A stretch of DNA of 33,247 bases. Source: DATLXH01 sp035576005 (GTDB lineage Bacteria; Acidobacteriota; Thermoanaerobaculia; Gp7-AA8). The stretch spans positions 1 to 33,247 of the forward strand of contig DATLXH010000113.1 of NCBI GenBank assembly GCA_035576005.1. Direction: 5' to 3'. The notes under the pieces are model-generated. The model had not been told where the DNA came from. It saw only the letters and a program-made list of their open reading frames with translations, and did no database searches. Positions 15,336-23,459 of the stretch are shown one piece after another. Each line of letters starts with the position of its first letter. The stretch's first letter is position 1. A program made the position numbers and the translations under genes.

Positions 15336-17972
15336 TCACTTGTTTTTCCTCAAAGACTCAAGTCTCGCAACAATCTCGACCCGTCGTTCCCGCGTCTGCT
15401 CGACCACACGCGCCGGAGCTCGCGCGATGAAGAACTCGTTGGCCAGCTTTGCATCGCCTGTTGCGAGCTCGATCTCGAGCTGTTCGATCTCTTTCGCGAT
15501 CCGCATCAACTGATCGGGAGAAACAACTTTTTGCGGAAACTCGACTGCTATCTCGACTCCTCCAATGAGATCGCGATGGGCGCCGGAGGGAGGAATCTGA
15601 TTGACCAGCACTTCCGACAGGCGGGCAAGCTCGATCAGAAGATAGCCATTTTGAAGGAAGAAACTCGTCTCCCGAGGGTCCTTGCAAGCGAGGAAAAGTC
15701 GAAAGCGGTCTTTCGAAGTGAAGCCTTTGTCGCTTCGGAGGTTCCTGATCGCCGTGATCATCTGCTGAATCACGCCAATGAGGGTTTCGGCTTCTCGATC
15801 TTCCAGCGATTCTTCCGGAATCGGGTAAGGGGCCACCATGATCGATGGCTCAACCCCTCCCAGCTTCTGCCAGATCTCCTCGGTGATGAACGGCATGAAG
15901 GGGTGGAGGAGCCTGAGTGAGCGGTCCAGGACTTCGAGCAGCACACGCTTCGCGCTGTCGCGTTGCGCGGGCTCGCCATGGCGCCCAAGCAGGACCGGCT
16001 TCGCCATTTCGATGTACCAGTCACAGAACTCATGCCAGAAGAATTGATAGATGAGATTCGACGCTTCGTCGAAGCGATAAACCGAGAGAGCGCGGTTGAC
16101 CTCGCGAGTCGTTGTGTTAATGCGAGACAGAATCCATCGCTCCACCGGCGCGAGATCCTCTCGCATGATCGAATCAGCGTCCTTGAGCTCTTCGTCGATG
16201 TGCATCAACGCGAATCTCGAGGCGTTCCAGATTTTGTTGGCAAACGCGGCGTAGCCGAGAGTGCGGCTCCGGGCCAGGGGGATATCGCGACCGCTCGAAA
16301 AAATCGCCAGAGTGAACCGCAGCGCATCGGCGCCGAGCTCGTCGATGACTTCGAGCGGGTCGATGACGTTTCCCACCGACTTCGACATTTTCCTTCCATG
16401 CTCGTCACGGACGAGTCCGTGAAGCAGCACGTGCGAGAAGGGCGGCTTCCCGGTGAAGTGAATCCCCATCATGATCATCCTGGCTACCCAGAAAAAGAGG
16501 ATGTCGAAGCCGGTGATGAGCGTGTCAGTCGGATAAAACGTTTCTACGTCTTCGCTCTTGTCGGGCCATCCCATCGTAGAAAAAGGCCACAGGGCGGAGG
16601 AGAACCAGGTGTCGAGCACGTCGGGATCCTGCCGCAGCTTGATTCCGCCGCAGGCCGGACAGCTCTCGGGAGCTTCGAGCGTAACGAGGAGCTCTCCGCA
16701 ACCGTCGCAGTAATACGCGGGGATTCTGTGGCCCCACCAGAGCTGCCGGGAGATGCACCAGTCGTGGATGTTCTCCATCCAGTTGAAGTAGGTCGATTCC
16801 CAGGTTTCGGGAATGAGGGTCACCTCTCTGGATCGAACAGCAGCGATAGCGGGTTCCGCGAGTGGCGCGATCTTCACGAACCACTGCCGCGAAACCATCG
16901 GCTCGATGACCGTGTCGCACTTCGCGCAGGTTGCCACAGCATAGGCGTGTTGCCTGGTTTCTCTGAGGGCTCCCGATGATTGCAGCATCTCGACGATGAG
17001 GGTGCGCGCCTCAAAACGGTCGAGACCTTCGAAACCATCGCCCGCGGCCGAGCTCATTCGTCCGCCCTCATCGATCACCTGCATCTGAGGCAGAGAGTGG
17101 CGAAGACCTGCCAGGTAATCGTTCTTGTCGTGAGCCGGTGTGATCTTGACGGCACCGGTACCAAACTCCGGGTCGACGAGAATCGAATCGGCGATGATCG
17201 GGACGCGTCTGCCGCTGATTGGCAGCACCACCATCTTTCCGGTGAGACCTTCATAGCGGTCGTCGTCAGGATGAACCGCGACGGCGGTGTCGCCCAGCAT
17301 CGTTTCCGGGCGTGTGGTCGCAATCTGAATCGCTCGCGATCCATCCTCGAGCTGGTAGTCGATGAGGTAAAGCCTGCCGGTCTGATCGCGATGCTCGACT
17401 TCGATGTCGGAGATGGCGGTTCGGCACCGAGGGCACCAGTTGATCATTGCCAGGTCGCGGTAGATCAGACCTTCGTGATACAGCCGGACGAAGACCTCCC
17501 GGACCGCTCTGGTGAGGCCAGCGTCGAGCGTGAAGCGCTCACGGCTCCAGTCGCACGACGCGCCAAGTCGCATGAGCTGATTCTTGATGACGTCCTTGTG
17601 TTCTTCCTTCCAGTTCCAGACCCGTTCGAGGAATGCCTCACGACCCATCTCGATTCGTGAGAGTCCTTCCCGGGCAAGCTCCCGCTCCACCACCATCTGG
17701 GTCGCGATGCCGGCGTGGTCGGTGCCAGGGAGCCAGAGCGTGTTGAACCCGCTCATTCGTTTCCATCTGCTCACGATGTCGATGAGCGTATTGACCAGCG
17801 CGTGACCTATATGCAGGCGCCCCGTGACATTGGGAGGGGGGATGACTATGGCGAAGCGGGGACGCTCACGATCCTCGACCGGAGAGAAATAACCTCTCGA
17901 TTCCCACTCTTTGTACCATCGCTGCTCGATTGCTGCGGGGTCGTATCGCTTGTCGAGCTCGTCTGCTTTCAT
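15336..17972 (-). CDS. valS: Valyl-tRNA synthetase
   Basis: Class Ia aminoacyl-tRNA synthetase charging tRNA-Val. The 878-residue length fits the bacterial enzyme. The HIGH signature is at 54-57 (GRLHIGHALV) and KMSKS at 528-532 (GRKMSKSVGNVID). A CP1 editing domain is present (for example IATTRPETMLGDTAVAVHP). A zinc-ribbon-like CxxC pair occurs in YYCDGCGELL and SCPACGG. The C-terminus ends with the coiled-coil arm (LMRIAKEIEQLEIELA and onwards) typical of ValRS. It opens the - strand block and is divergent from tsaD across 126 bases. No T-box leader was recognised upstream. Confidence 0.98.
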   Translation of the reverse strand: MKADELDKRYDPAAIEQRWYKEWESRGYFSPVEDRERPRFAIVIPPPNVTGRLHIGHALVNTLIDIVSRWKRMSGFNTLWLPGTDHAGIATQMVVERELAREGLSRIEMGREAFLERVWNWKEEHKDVIKNQLMRLGASCDWSRERFTLDAGLTRAVREVFVRLYHEGLIYRDLAMINWCPRCRTAISDIEVEHRDQTGRLYLIDYQLEDGSRAIQIATTRPETMLGDTAVAVHPDDDRYEGLTGKMVVLPISGRRVPIIADSILVDPEFGTGAVKITPAHDKNDYLAGLRHSLPQMQVIDEGGRMSSAAGDGFEGLDRFEARTLIVEMLQSSGALRETRQHAYAVATCAKCDTVIEPMVSRQWFVKIAPLAEPAIAAVRSREVTLIPETWESTYFNWMENIHDWCISRQLWWGHRIPAYYCDGCGELLVTLEAPESCPACGGIKLRQDPDVLDTWFSSALWPFSTMGWPDKSEDVETFYPTDTLITGFDILFFWVARMIMMGIHFTGKPPFSHVLLHGLVRDEHGRKMSKSVGNVIDPLEVIDELGADALRFTLAIFSSGRDIPLARSRTLGYAAFANKIWNASRFALMHIDEELKDADSIMREDLAPVERWILSRINTTTREVNRALSVYRFDEASNLIYQFFWHEFCDWYIEMAKPVLLGRHGEPAQRDSAKRVLLEVLDRSLRLLHPFMPFITEEIWQKLGGVEPSIMVAPYPIPEESLEDREAETLIGVIQQMITAIRNLRSDKGFTSKDRFRLFLACKDPRETSFFLQNGYLLIELARLSEVLVNQIPPSGAHRDLIGGVEIAVEFPQKVVSPDQLMRIAKEIEQLEIELATGDAKLANEFFIARAPARVVEQTRERRVEIVARLESLRKNK

Positions 17973-18098
17973 TGGTCGGCCGGGCGGAATGGTCGGCGCA
18001 TTATAGAGTCTGTTTGGCGGCCGGAGTGATCAGCGATTGTTGGAGCTGGTGCCGAAGGAGAAAGCAGCAGACCGTTTCGACCAGGTGCGAACTTCAAG

Positions 18099-19160
18099 AT
18101 GCTCATTCTCGGAATCGAAACTTCCTGCGATGAAACGTCCGTCGCTATCCTCGACGGCGATGGCTCCGTGCGTGCGAATCTGATCTCCTCGCAGATCGAG
18201 CGTCACCGTCCCTACGGTGGTGTCGTGCCTGAGATCGCATCGAGAGAGCATCTGGAGCAGATGCTGCCGCTCACGGCGGCGGCTTTGAGCAAGGCGGGTG
18301 TCGGGCTCGATCAGATCTCGATGATTGCCGTCACGGCAGGGCCGGGGTTGATCGGGTCTCTGCTGGTCGGAGTTGCTGCCGCGCAGGGAATCGCTTATGG
18401 CAGGGGAATCGGACTCGCCGGGATCAACCATCTGGAAGGTCATATTTTTTCGCCTTATCTGAGAAAGGCGGGTCCGGCGATCCCGGTTCCATCGCGTTTC
18501 CTCTCCCTTGTTGTCTCGGGGGGGCATTCTTCGATTTACGACGTGCGATGTGGCTCGGGACAGCCTCAAATCGTGATGAAGAATCGAACGCGCGACGATG
18601 CGGCCGGGGAGGTGTTCGATAAGGTAGCGAAGTTTGTCGGACTGCAGTATCCAGGCGGGCCCGAGGTTGAAAAATGTGCACGTGGCGGCTCAGTCGACTC
18701 CCGCTATGATTTCGCGATTCCCCGTTTCAAAGACGATTCGCCCGATTTCTCGTTTTCGGGACTGAAAGCCAACGCGATCCGCGCGGCACGGAGTCAGGAG
18801 CTGGACAAGTCGGGGGACTCCCGTGACCTGCGGCTCGCAGACTTTTGCGCCTCGTTCCAGTCAGCGATCTGTGATCAGCTCGTCGATCGACTGGACCGGA
18901 TCTGGGACTCGATGAAGCACGAAGCGGATCGTCCAGCCGAGGTGGTTCTTGCAGGAGGGGTGGCAGCGAATACGGCGCTCAGGAATCGCGTGACGACCTT
19001 CGGCCAGGAGCGGGATCTGATCGTGAGGCTTCCCGACAGGGAGTTCTGCACCGACAACGGCGCCATGATTGCCTTCGCCGCGCTCCAGAACGCTTCGATG
19101 GTGACGGACCCGCGGCGTCTTACCGCCCGATCCCGCATGGCGGTGGGCCTCCCCGGATAA
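18099..19160 (+). CDS. tsaD: tRNA N6-adenosine threonylcarbamoyltransferase TsaD
   Basis: Catalytic subunit that transfers the threonylcarbamoyl group to A37 of ANN-decoding tRNAs, working with TsaB, TsaE and TsaC/TsaC2, none of which were seen here. The 353-residue protein starts MLILGIETSCDETSVAILD, the family signature. It has the metal-binding NHLEGH motif (His111, His115) and LVVSGGHSSIYDV, DDAAGEVFDKVAKFVGLQYPG and the C-terminal CTDNGAMIA motif with a metal-binding Asp. It is followed by a clear terminator and an inverted-repeat element. Confidence 0.98.
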   Translation: MLILGIETSCDETSVAILDGDGSVRANLISSQIERHRPYGGVVPEIASREHLEQMLPLTAAALSKAGVGLDQISMIAVTAGPGLIGSLLVGVAAAQGIAYGRGIGLAGINHLEGHIFSPYLRKAGPAIPVPSRFLSLVVSGGHSSIYDVRCGSGQPQIVMKNRTRDDAAGEVFDKVAKFVGLQYPGGPEVEKCARGGSVDSRYDFAIPRFKDDSPDFSFSGLKANAIRAARSQELDKSGDSRDLRLADFCASFQSAICDQLVDRLDRIWDSMKHEADRPAEVVLAGGVAANTALRNRVTTFGQERDLIVRLPDREFCTDNGAMIAFAALQNASMVTDPRRLTARSRMAVGLPG

Positions 19161-19254
19161 AACGATACGGCGGCACCGGGACGACCGTGTCGCAAAACCT
19201 TCGGGGAGCTAGCGCGTCTGAAAATACAGCTTCATCTATCTCCTCCTGCATTAC

Positions 19255-19286
19255 GACCTCGCCGCGTCGACGAGGTCTTTTTTTTT
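19255..19286 (+). terminator. Rho-independent terminator after tsaD
   Basis: GACCTCG (19255-19261) and CGAGGTC (19271-19277) form a 7-bp stem with a 9-base loop, followed by nine T residues. It lies about 95 bases after the tsaD stop, in the same direction. Confidence 0.85.
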
Positions 19287-19307
19287 CTGATCATTGACGG
19301 CCCAGGT

Positions 19308-19602
19308 GTTAACCCGCATTTCTCACAGACCTTCGCCGCGAGGTGCCCGAGAGCGGCTGGATGCGAGGCGCACGACGGTTTCGCGACGAGAGCATAGTTG
19401 CCACTGTGTCCAGAGCAACCGGGGCGGGTGTAGGGACGTTAGGGCCTGCGTCCGGCACCCAGACATTCGCATCAGGAATTCTGCATCCCGGCATGAACCC
19501 TCGTCCAAAGCGAGGGCCGACGACAATCTTCTCGGTCAGGGACAGGGTACCGGACCACGCCGTGCGTCCCTACGCTCGCATTCTGTGAGAAATGCCGGTT
19601 AG
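19308..19602. repeat. Inverted-repeat element, interrupted copy
   Basis: The left end, GTTAACCCGCATTTCTCAC, and right end, GTGAGAAATGCCGGTTAG, are the terminal repeats of the family described at 24419. The first 110 bases align with the 27257 copy read in reverse, including GATGCGAGGCGCAC and the CATAGT palindrome region. The middle is different. An internal segment bounded by GTAGGGACG (about 19431) and CGTCCCTAC (about 19564) looks like another inverted-repeat unit nested inside. This accounts for the 295-bp length against 187 bp. No coding capacity is credible. Confidence 0.75.
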
Positions 19603-19737
19603 GCCGCGCGGCGCATCCGCCAGGAGACCTTGCTACGTCAGCGTGCAGATAGAGGAACGGCCAAGATGCGCCGAACTTCAGTCCACTGCTCCTCTCCGGC
19701 TCAACGCGTGCAGAGGATGGAGGCGGAGACTTCAATC

Positions 19738-20634
19738 ATGAAGATCGTCGTTGCTGGCGGGACTGGATTCATTGGGCGCGAGGTCGTTAAAGCTCTTTTA
19801 CCAAGAGGCGAAGTCCTCGTTCTTTCCCGCCATCCTGAGCGCGTCAAACAGGGAAGAGGGGTCCTCTGGAATCCGTCAGTAGAAGGTCCGTGGCAGAAAG
19901 AGGTTCGCGATGCCAGCGTGATCATTAACCTTGCCGGCGAGAACATCGGCGAAGGGCGTTGGACCGACGAGAGAAAACGGCAGCTGACCGACAGTCGGAT
20001 CGGAGCAACGCGGGCGCTGGTCAGCGCCCTCGGAGAGAGCACGATTGAGGGAAGGCTCTTCATCAGCGCCTCGGCGATCGGCTACTACGGACCCCGCGGC
20101 GATGAGTCGCTCGATGAGACCGCACCTGCGGGCAACGATTTTCTCGCCCGTCTTACAGCCGATTGGGAGGCTGAAGCTCGTAAGGCCGAGGCAACCGCGC
20201 GAGTCGTTCTCCTTCGCTTCGGAATCGTCCTGGCTCAGGACGGAGGTGCCCTTGGTAAGATGATCCTTCCCTTCAAAATGTTCGCTGGCGGGCCGATGGG
20301 CTCGGGAAAGCAGTGGATGTCGTGGGTGCATCGCGATGACGTTGTGAGAATGATCGAGTGGACGATTGATCGTCCGGAGTGCCGAGGCGTGTACAACGTC
20401 ACGGCGCCTCAACCGGTGACGAACAAGGATTTCGCAAGCGAGCTCGGACGCGCACTCAGCAGGCCGGCGCTGATCCCGACTCCAGGCTTCGCTCTTCGGA
20501 TCGCTCTCGGTGAAATGGCGGATGCGCTCCTTCTATCGGGGCAGAAAGTTCTCCCGTCGCGTGCGGTCGCTGAAGGATTCAAGTTGCGTTACGAGAGGCT
20601 GAGCGACGCCCTCGCGAACATCCTGAAAGGCTGA
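19738..20634 (+). CDS. TIGR01777-family NAD-dependent epimerase
   Basis: A 298-residue extended short-chain dehydrogenase/reductase fold protein of the TIGR01777 (YfcH/SulA-like) family; the physiological substrate is unknown. The Rossmann motif is VVAGGTGFIG at residues 4-13. The family blocks VINLAGENIGEGRWTDERK, FISASAIGYYGPRGDE and the C-terminal ANILKG are clear. The start at 19738 follows GGAGGCGGAG at 19719-19728 and begins exactly at the Rossmann strand (MKIVVAGG). An upstream in-frame ATG at 19630 would add 36 residues lacking homology. It stands alone between an inverted-repeat element and the lexA region. Confidence 0.93.
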   Translation: MKIVVAGGTGFIGREVVKALLPRGEVLVLSRHPERVKQGRGVLWNPSVEGPWQKEVRDASVIINLAGENIGEGRWTDERKRQLTDSRIGATRALVSALGESTIEGRLFISASAIGYYGPRGDESLDETAPAGNDFLARLTADWEAEARKAEATARVVLLRFGIVLAQDGGALGKMILPFKMFAGGPMGSGKQWMSWVHRDDVVRMIEWTIDRPECRGVYNVTAPQPVTNKDFASELGRALSRPALIPTPGFALRIALGEMADALLLSGQKVLPSRAVAEGFKLRYERLSDALANILKG

Positions 20635-20737
20635 TTCCGATCATCGAGCGGGTATTCCGCGCTCGTGAATCGGTCTGAGGGTAGGCTGAGCCGCACGGCT
20701 GGCAATCGAATCCCCCGCTGCAGCGACCCGGACAAGG

Positions 20738-20775
20738 AAAAAACTCCCCTTGAGGCCCTCCGACCCTCAGAGGGG
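20738..20775 (-). terminator. Possible - strand terminator upstream of lexA
   Basis: CCCCTTGAGG (20746-20755) pairs with CCTCAGAGGGG (20765-20775) with one bulge. The A-run at 20738-20743 becomes a T-run only on the - strand. No - strand gene lies upstream of it, so it may end antisense transcripts from the lexA side, or be non-functional. Confidence 0.35.
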
Positions 20776-20814
20776 CTCGGCGCGCCCGCAATCTTTAAGG
20801 GGACGAAATACCGC

Positions 20815-20864
20815 TTGACTTACGCCCAGTTACCGCTAAGATCAGAGGCGTAAACGAGGCGTAA
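20815..20864 (+). promoter_or_regulatory. lexA promoter with TTACGCC/GGCGTAA operator sites
   Basis: TTGACT (20815-20820) and TAAGAT (20837-20842), 16 bases apart, form a good sigma-70 promoter. TTACGCC overlaps the -35 end (20820-20826). Its reverse complement GGCGTAA occurs twice as a direct repeat (20847-20853 and 20858-20864), 11 bases apart, the last copy ending one base before the lexA ATG. These positions fit operator half-sites for LexA autoregulation, and possibly the XRE partner. No canonical E. coli or Bacillus LexA box is present. Confidence 0.6.
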
Positions 20865-20865
20865 G

Positions 20866-21489
20866 ATGAAATACGTGACCGAGAGACAGCGCGACATACT
20901 GAATTTCATTCGGCAGTACCAGAGTGAGGAAGGCGTCGCGCCGACACATCGTGAGATTTGCGATCACTTCGGATTCTCTTCATTCGGAACCGTCTACAAA
21001 CATCTATCGCTGCTCCAGCAGAAAGGGCTGATCCAGAAGGATTGGAACCAGAAAAGGGGAGTCGTGGTGGTAGACGCTCCCTCTGAGCAGAGGGAGGAGC
21101 CGGCCGAGTCGCAGATTCGCGAGCTTCCGATGCTGGGATACATCGCCGCGGGCCGGCCTCTCGATGTGGTTCCTTCCGACGAGACGATTCCGGTCCCGCA
21201 GCAGCTGACATCACGGGGAGAGAATTTCGTTCTCAAGGTCCGCGGGGACTCCATGATTGATGACGGAATTCATGATGGTGATCTCGTCATCATTGCGAAG
21301 CGAGAGGTCGCGGAAAACGGTCAGATGGTCGTCGCCATGATTTCGGGTGAAGTGACCCTCAAGCGGTTCTACAACGAAGGGAAGCGAGTGCGCCTGCAGC
21401 CTGCGAACAGCACCATGGCGCCACTCATCGTCGCAAGAGATTCAGTCAGCGTGCAGGGTGTTGTGGTCGGACTTATGAGGCGTTTTTAG
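20866..21489 (+). CDS. lexA: LexA repressor
   Basis: SOS-response repressor that self-cleaves when stimulated by RecA filaments. The 207 residues have an N-terminal winged helix-turn-helix (TERQRDILNFIRQYQSEEG ... THREICDHFGFSSFGTVYKHL). The cleavage site is Ala95-Gly96 in GYIAAGRPL. The catalytic dyad is Ser129 (GDSMIDDGI) and Lys166 (EVTLKRFY), so autocleavage should be intact. The start is set by MKYVTERQ, typical of the family. GGCGTAA repeats directly upstream suggest autoregulation. An XRE-type regulator follows 19 bases after the stop and is probably co-transcribed. Confidence 0.97.
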   Translation: MKYVTERQRDILNFIRQYQSEEGVAPTHREICDHFGFSSFGTVYKHLSLLQQKGLIQKDWNQKRGVVVVDAPSEQREEPAESQIRELPMLGYIAAGRPLDVVPSDETIPVPQQLTSRGENFVLKVRGDSMIDDGIHDGDLVIIAKREVAENGQMVVAMISGEVTLKRFYNEGKRVRLQPANSTMAPLIVARDSVSVQGVVVGLMRRF

Positions 21490-21508
21490 TCGGTTCGGGA
21501 GGAACTAC

Positions 21509-21931
21509 ATGGATCTGGTACTGAAATTACGGGAACTTCGAAGGATGCGGGGCATGAGTCAGAAAGATGTGGCGAAGCGCTCCGGTGTTGGCGAGAAAAC
21601 CATCAGCTCATTCGAAACGGGCCAGCGGATTGGATCTCTAAAACTCTCGCAGCTGGAGAACATTCTCAACGCCTACGGGATCTCCGAGCGAGAGTTCTTC
21701 AGCGGAGCGATCGACCAGAAACTCGCTCCGTGGGAATCGTCAGAGGGCGACGCAGAGGCATTCCGGCTGATCGACGAGCTCCGCTCGCTACCTCGTCCGA
21801 TCCAGCAGACCCTGATTGGAAAGTTTCAATTGATGCTCGAAACCGCGTCCGAGGTCCATACGCTCCGCGACAAGCGTCCATCGTTTGTCAGAGAGCAGAG
21901 TGACTGGCAGATGCTGACATCGCGCAACTAA
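21509..21931 (+). CDS. XRE-family helix-turn-helix regulator
   Basis: A 140-residue DNA-binding protein. Residues 5-62 form a Cro/C1-type HTH (LRELRRMRGMSQKDVAKRSG then VGEKTISSFETGQR). The remaining helical C-terminus (FRLIDELRSLPRPIQQTLIGKFQ) has no recognised domain. A strong ribosome binding site, GGGAGGAA, precedes the ATG. Its position 19 bases after lexA makes it a likely member of the SOS regulon, possibly modulating LexA-controlled promoters; this is inferred from context only. It does not resemble a phage repressor with a peptidase domain, and no antitoxin partner toxin is adjacent. Confidence 0.88.
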   Translation: MDLVLKLRELRRMRGMSQKDVAKRSGVGEKTISSFETGQRIGSLKLSQLENILNAYGISEREFFSGAIDQKLAPWESSEGDAEAFRLIDELRSLPRPIQQTLIGKFQLMLETASEVHTLRDKRPSFVREQSDWQMLTSRN

Positions 21932-21958
21932 ACGACCAGACTCGATTCGTACTCGCGG

Positions 21959-22440
21959 GCGACCGGAGTTCATGCCGAAGCGGTCGCTCGGGGTTAGCCC
22001 GCCTCTCTACAGATCCTGGCCTCAGCAACCCTCTACACCGCGGGAGAGGGTGCCGCGGCGATCGGCGGGTGATGAGGGTCTCGTCGACTGTCGCGATGAT
22101 GGTGACTGCGCAGCTCGAGAAAGCGGTTTTCCGCCGCTTCGTGACTAATCCGCGGCCAACCTGCATTTCTAACAGACCTTCGTCGTAAGGCGGAGGAGAG
22201 TGGCTTGGATCCGGGACGCACAACGGTTTACGATGAAGGCATGGTCGACACGATGTCGGTGGGCCCGAGAGCCGTCGTGCAACGAAACGTCGAATCGACA
22301 GTGCCGCGTGACAGACAGGAGTGTCTGTCCCACACGCGCATGTGGGACAGACACTCTTGTCTGTCCCACGACACTCCTGGCTGCTGTCCCCGCGTGGCGA
22401 GGAAGTGTGAAGGAAATGAGGGTTAGTGAGAAATGTGCGG
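21959..22440. repeat. Degenerate and nested inverted-repeat elements
   Basis: This gene-free stretch follows the XRE gene. GCGACCG (21959-21965) and CGGTCGC (21981-21987) make a hairpin without a T-run. GTTAGCCCGCCTCTCTACAG at 21993 is a decayed terminal repeat. A diverged element starts at about 22158 (ACCTGCATTTCTAACAGACC) and shares GTCGACACGATGTCGG and GTGCAACGAA with the 187-bp family. Within it lie two hairpins: GACAGACA-GGAG-TGTCTGTC (22310-22329) and GTGGGACAGACA-CTCT-TGTCTGTCCCAC (22342-22369). Its far end GTTAGTGAGAAATG, scrambled relative to the consensus, overlaps the last codons of the diguanylate cyclase. Confidence 0.7.
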
Positions 22441-23292
22441 CCGCGAGGAATTCGATGGCGTCGCCGGATCCCACAACTCGACCCGATTCCGTCCTCCCCG
22501 TTTCGCCGCGTAGAGCGCTTTGTCGGCCCTGTCGATGAGCGACGTTGCACTCCAGAGAGACTCATCCGTCTGATCTCCCATCCCGGCCACCCCGATTGAT
22601 GCAGTCACACGAATCGAGGCGTTCGCGTCAACCTGCAGGGAAGTCAGCTCCAGACGCTGCCGAATCCTTTCTGCAACGACGCTGGTGTTGTCGACTCGCG
22701 TTTCTGGCAGAAGCACGCAGAACTCTTCGCCGCCAAGGCGACCAGGAATGTCGTACACCCGGCAGCTGTCTCGAAGAACCTGCCCGACGGTCTGCAGAAC
22801 GTGGTCTCCCATGGGATGACCCCACGAATCATTCACCTGCTTGAAGTGATCGATGTCAATCATGAGCAGGGACGTGGGGCAGCCATGTCTGGTCGCCCGA
22901 TTGAGCTCGCTCTCGATCTTGTCTAGCAGGTAGAACCGGTTGTAGAGACCAGTCAGTGAATCGCGCGACGAGGACTCCGCGAGAGCAACGTTCTTCGCAA
23001 CGAGTCGGGCATTGTCCTCTTCCAGTTGCTGGAGCTTCTGGCGGAGCGCCCGCTGATCATCAATCGAATGGAAATCCCGCCCCAGCAGCTCCAGGAACGA
23101 GCGCAGCAGCGTCCGCTCTTTCGGATCAAGCGCGCCGCCGCTCCTGGTCTCGATGGCCAGGGAACCGTGTTGAGCCCCGAACGACACTACATGTTCCGCC
23201 TCCGCGAGGCCTTCGGACACCTTCAGCTCCCGATTCAGAACAGTTGATAGCGCGAGCAGACTTCGGGAGAAAGGGGCTGTGAGTCGACGCAT
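22423..23292 (-). CDS. GGDEF diguanylate cyclase
   Basis: Makes cyclic di-GMP from two GTP. The chosen ATG at 23292 follows CGAGGG with a 7-base spacer and gives 289 residues; a longer in-frame extension to 23430 is arginine/proline-rich and unlikely. The first 110 residues are a small N-terminal region (MRRLTAPFSRSLLALSTVLN, then a GAF-like stretch AEHVVSFGAQHGSLAIETRS). A coiled coil follows (LRQKLQQLEEDNARLVAKN). The GGDEF domain has DSLTGLYNRFYL, DIDHFKQVND and an intact GGEEF active loop. RVYD five residues before GGEEF matches a product-inhibition I-site. No membrane helix is obvious. The last residues (PHISH) and the stop fall inside repeat sequence. Confidence 0.92.
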   Translation of the reverse strand: MRRLTAPFSRSLLALSTVLNRELKVSEGLAEAEHVVSFGAQHGSLAIETRSGGALDPKERTLLRSFLELLGRDFHSIDDQRALRQKLQQLEEDNARLVAKNVALAESSSRDSLTGLYNRFYLLDKIESELNRATRHGCPTSLLMIDIDHFKQVNDSWGHPMGDHVLQTVGQVLRDSCRVYDIPGRLGGEEFCVLLPETRVDNTSVVAERIRQRLELTSLQVDANASIRVTASIGVAGMGDQTDESLWSATSLIDRADKALYAAKRGGRNRVELWDPATPSNSSRPHISH

Positions 23293-23459
23293 GGAAAAAC
23301 CCTCGAGTGGTGTGGCGGAAGCGGGCAGTATAGCCATTCGGCTCAGGACCGCAACTGGCCCTGGACCGCCCCTGGAGCGGCGTGTTGGAGCACAGCCAGG
23401 TCCCTCGCCTGGCCAGGCTCCGCTACGCACGCAACAACGGTACCAGCGGAGGTGGAACG

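Noticed and set aside
15963..17660. Two + strand frames (338 and 226 codons) opposite valS
   Set aside because: They lie wholly inside valS on the other strand and carry no recognisable motif or ribosome binding site.
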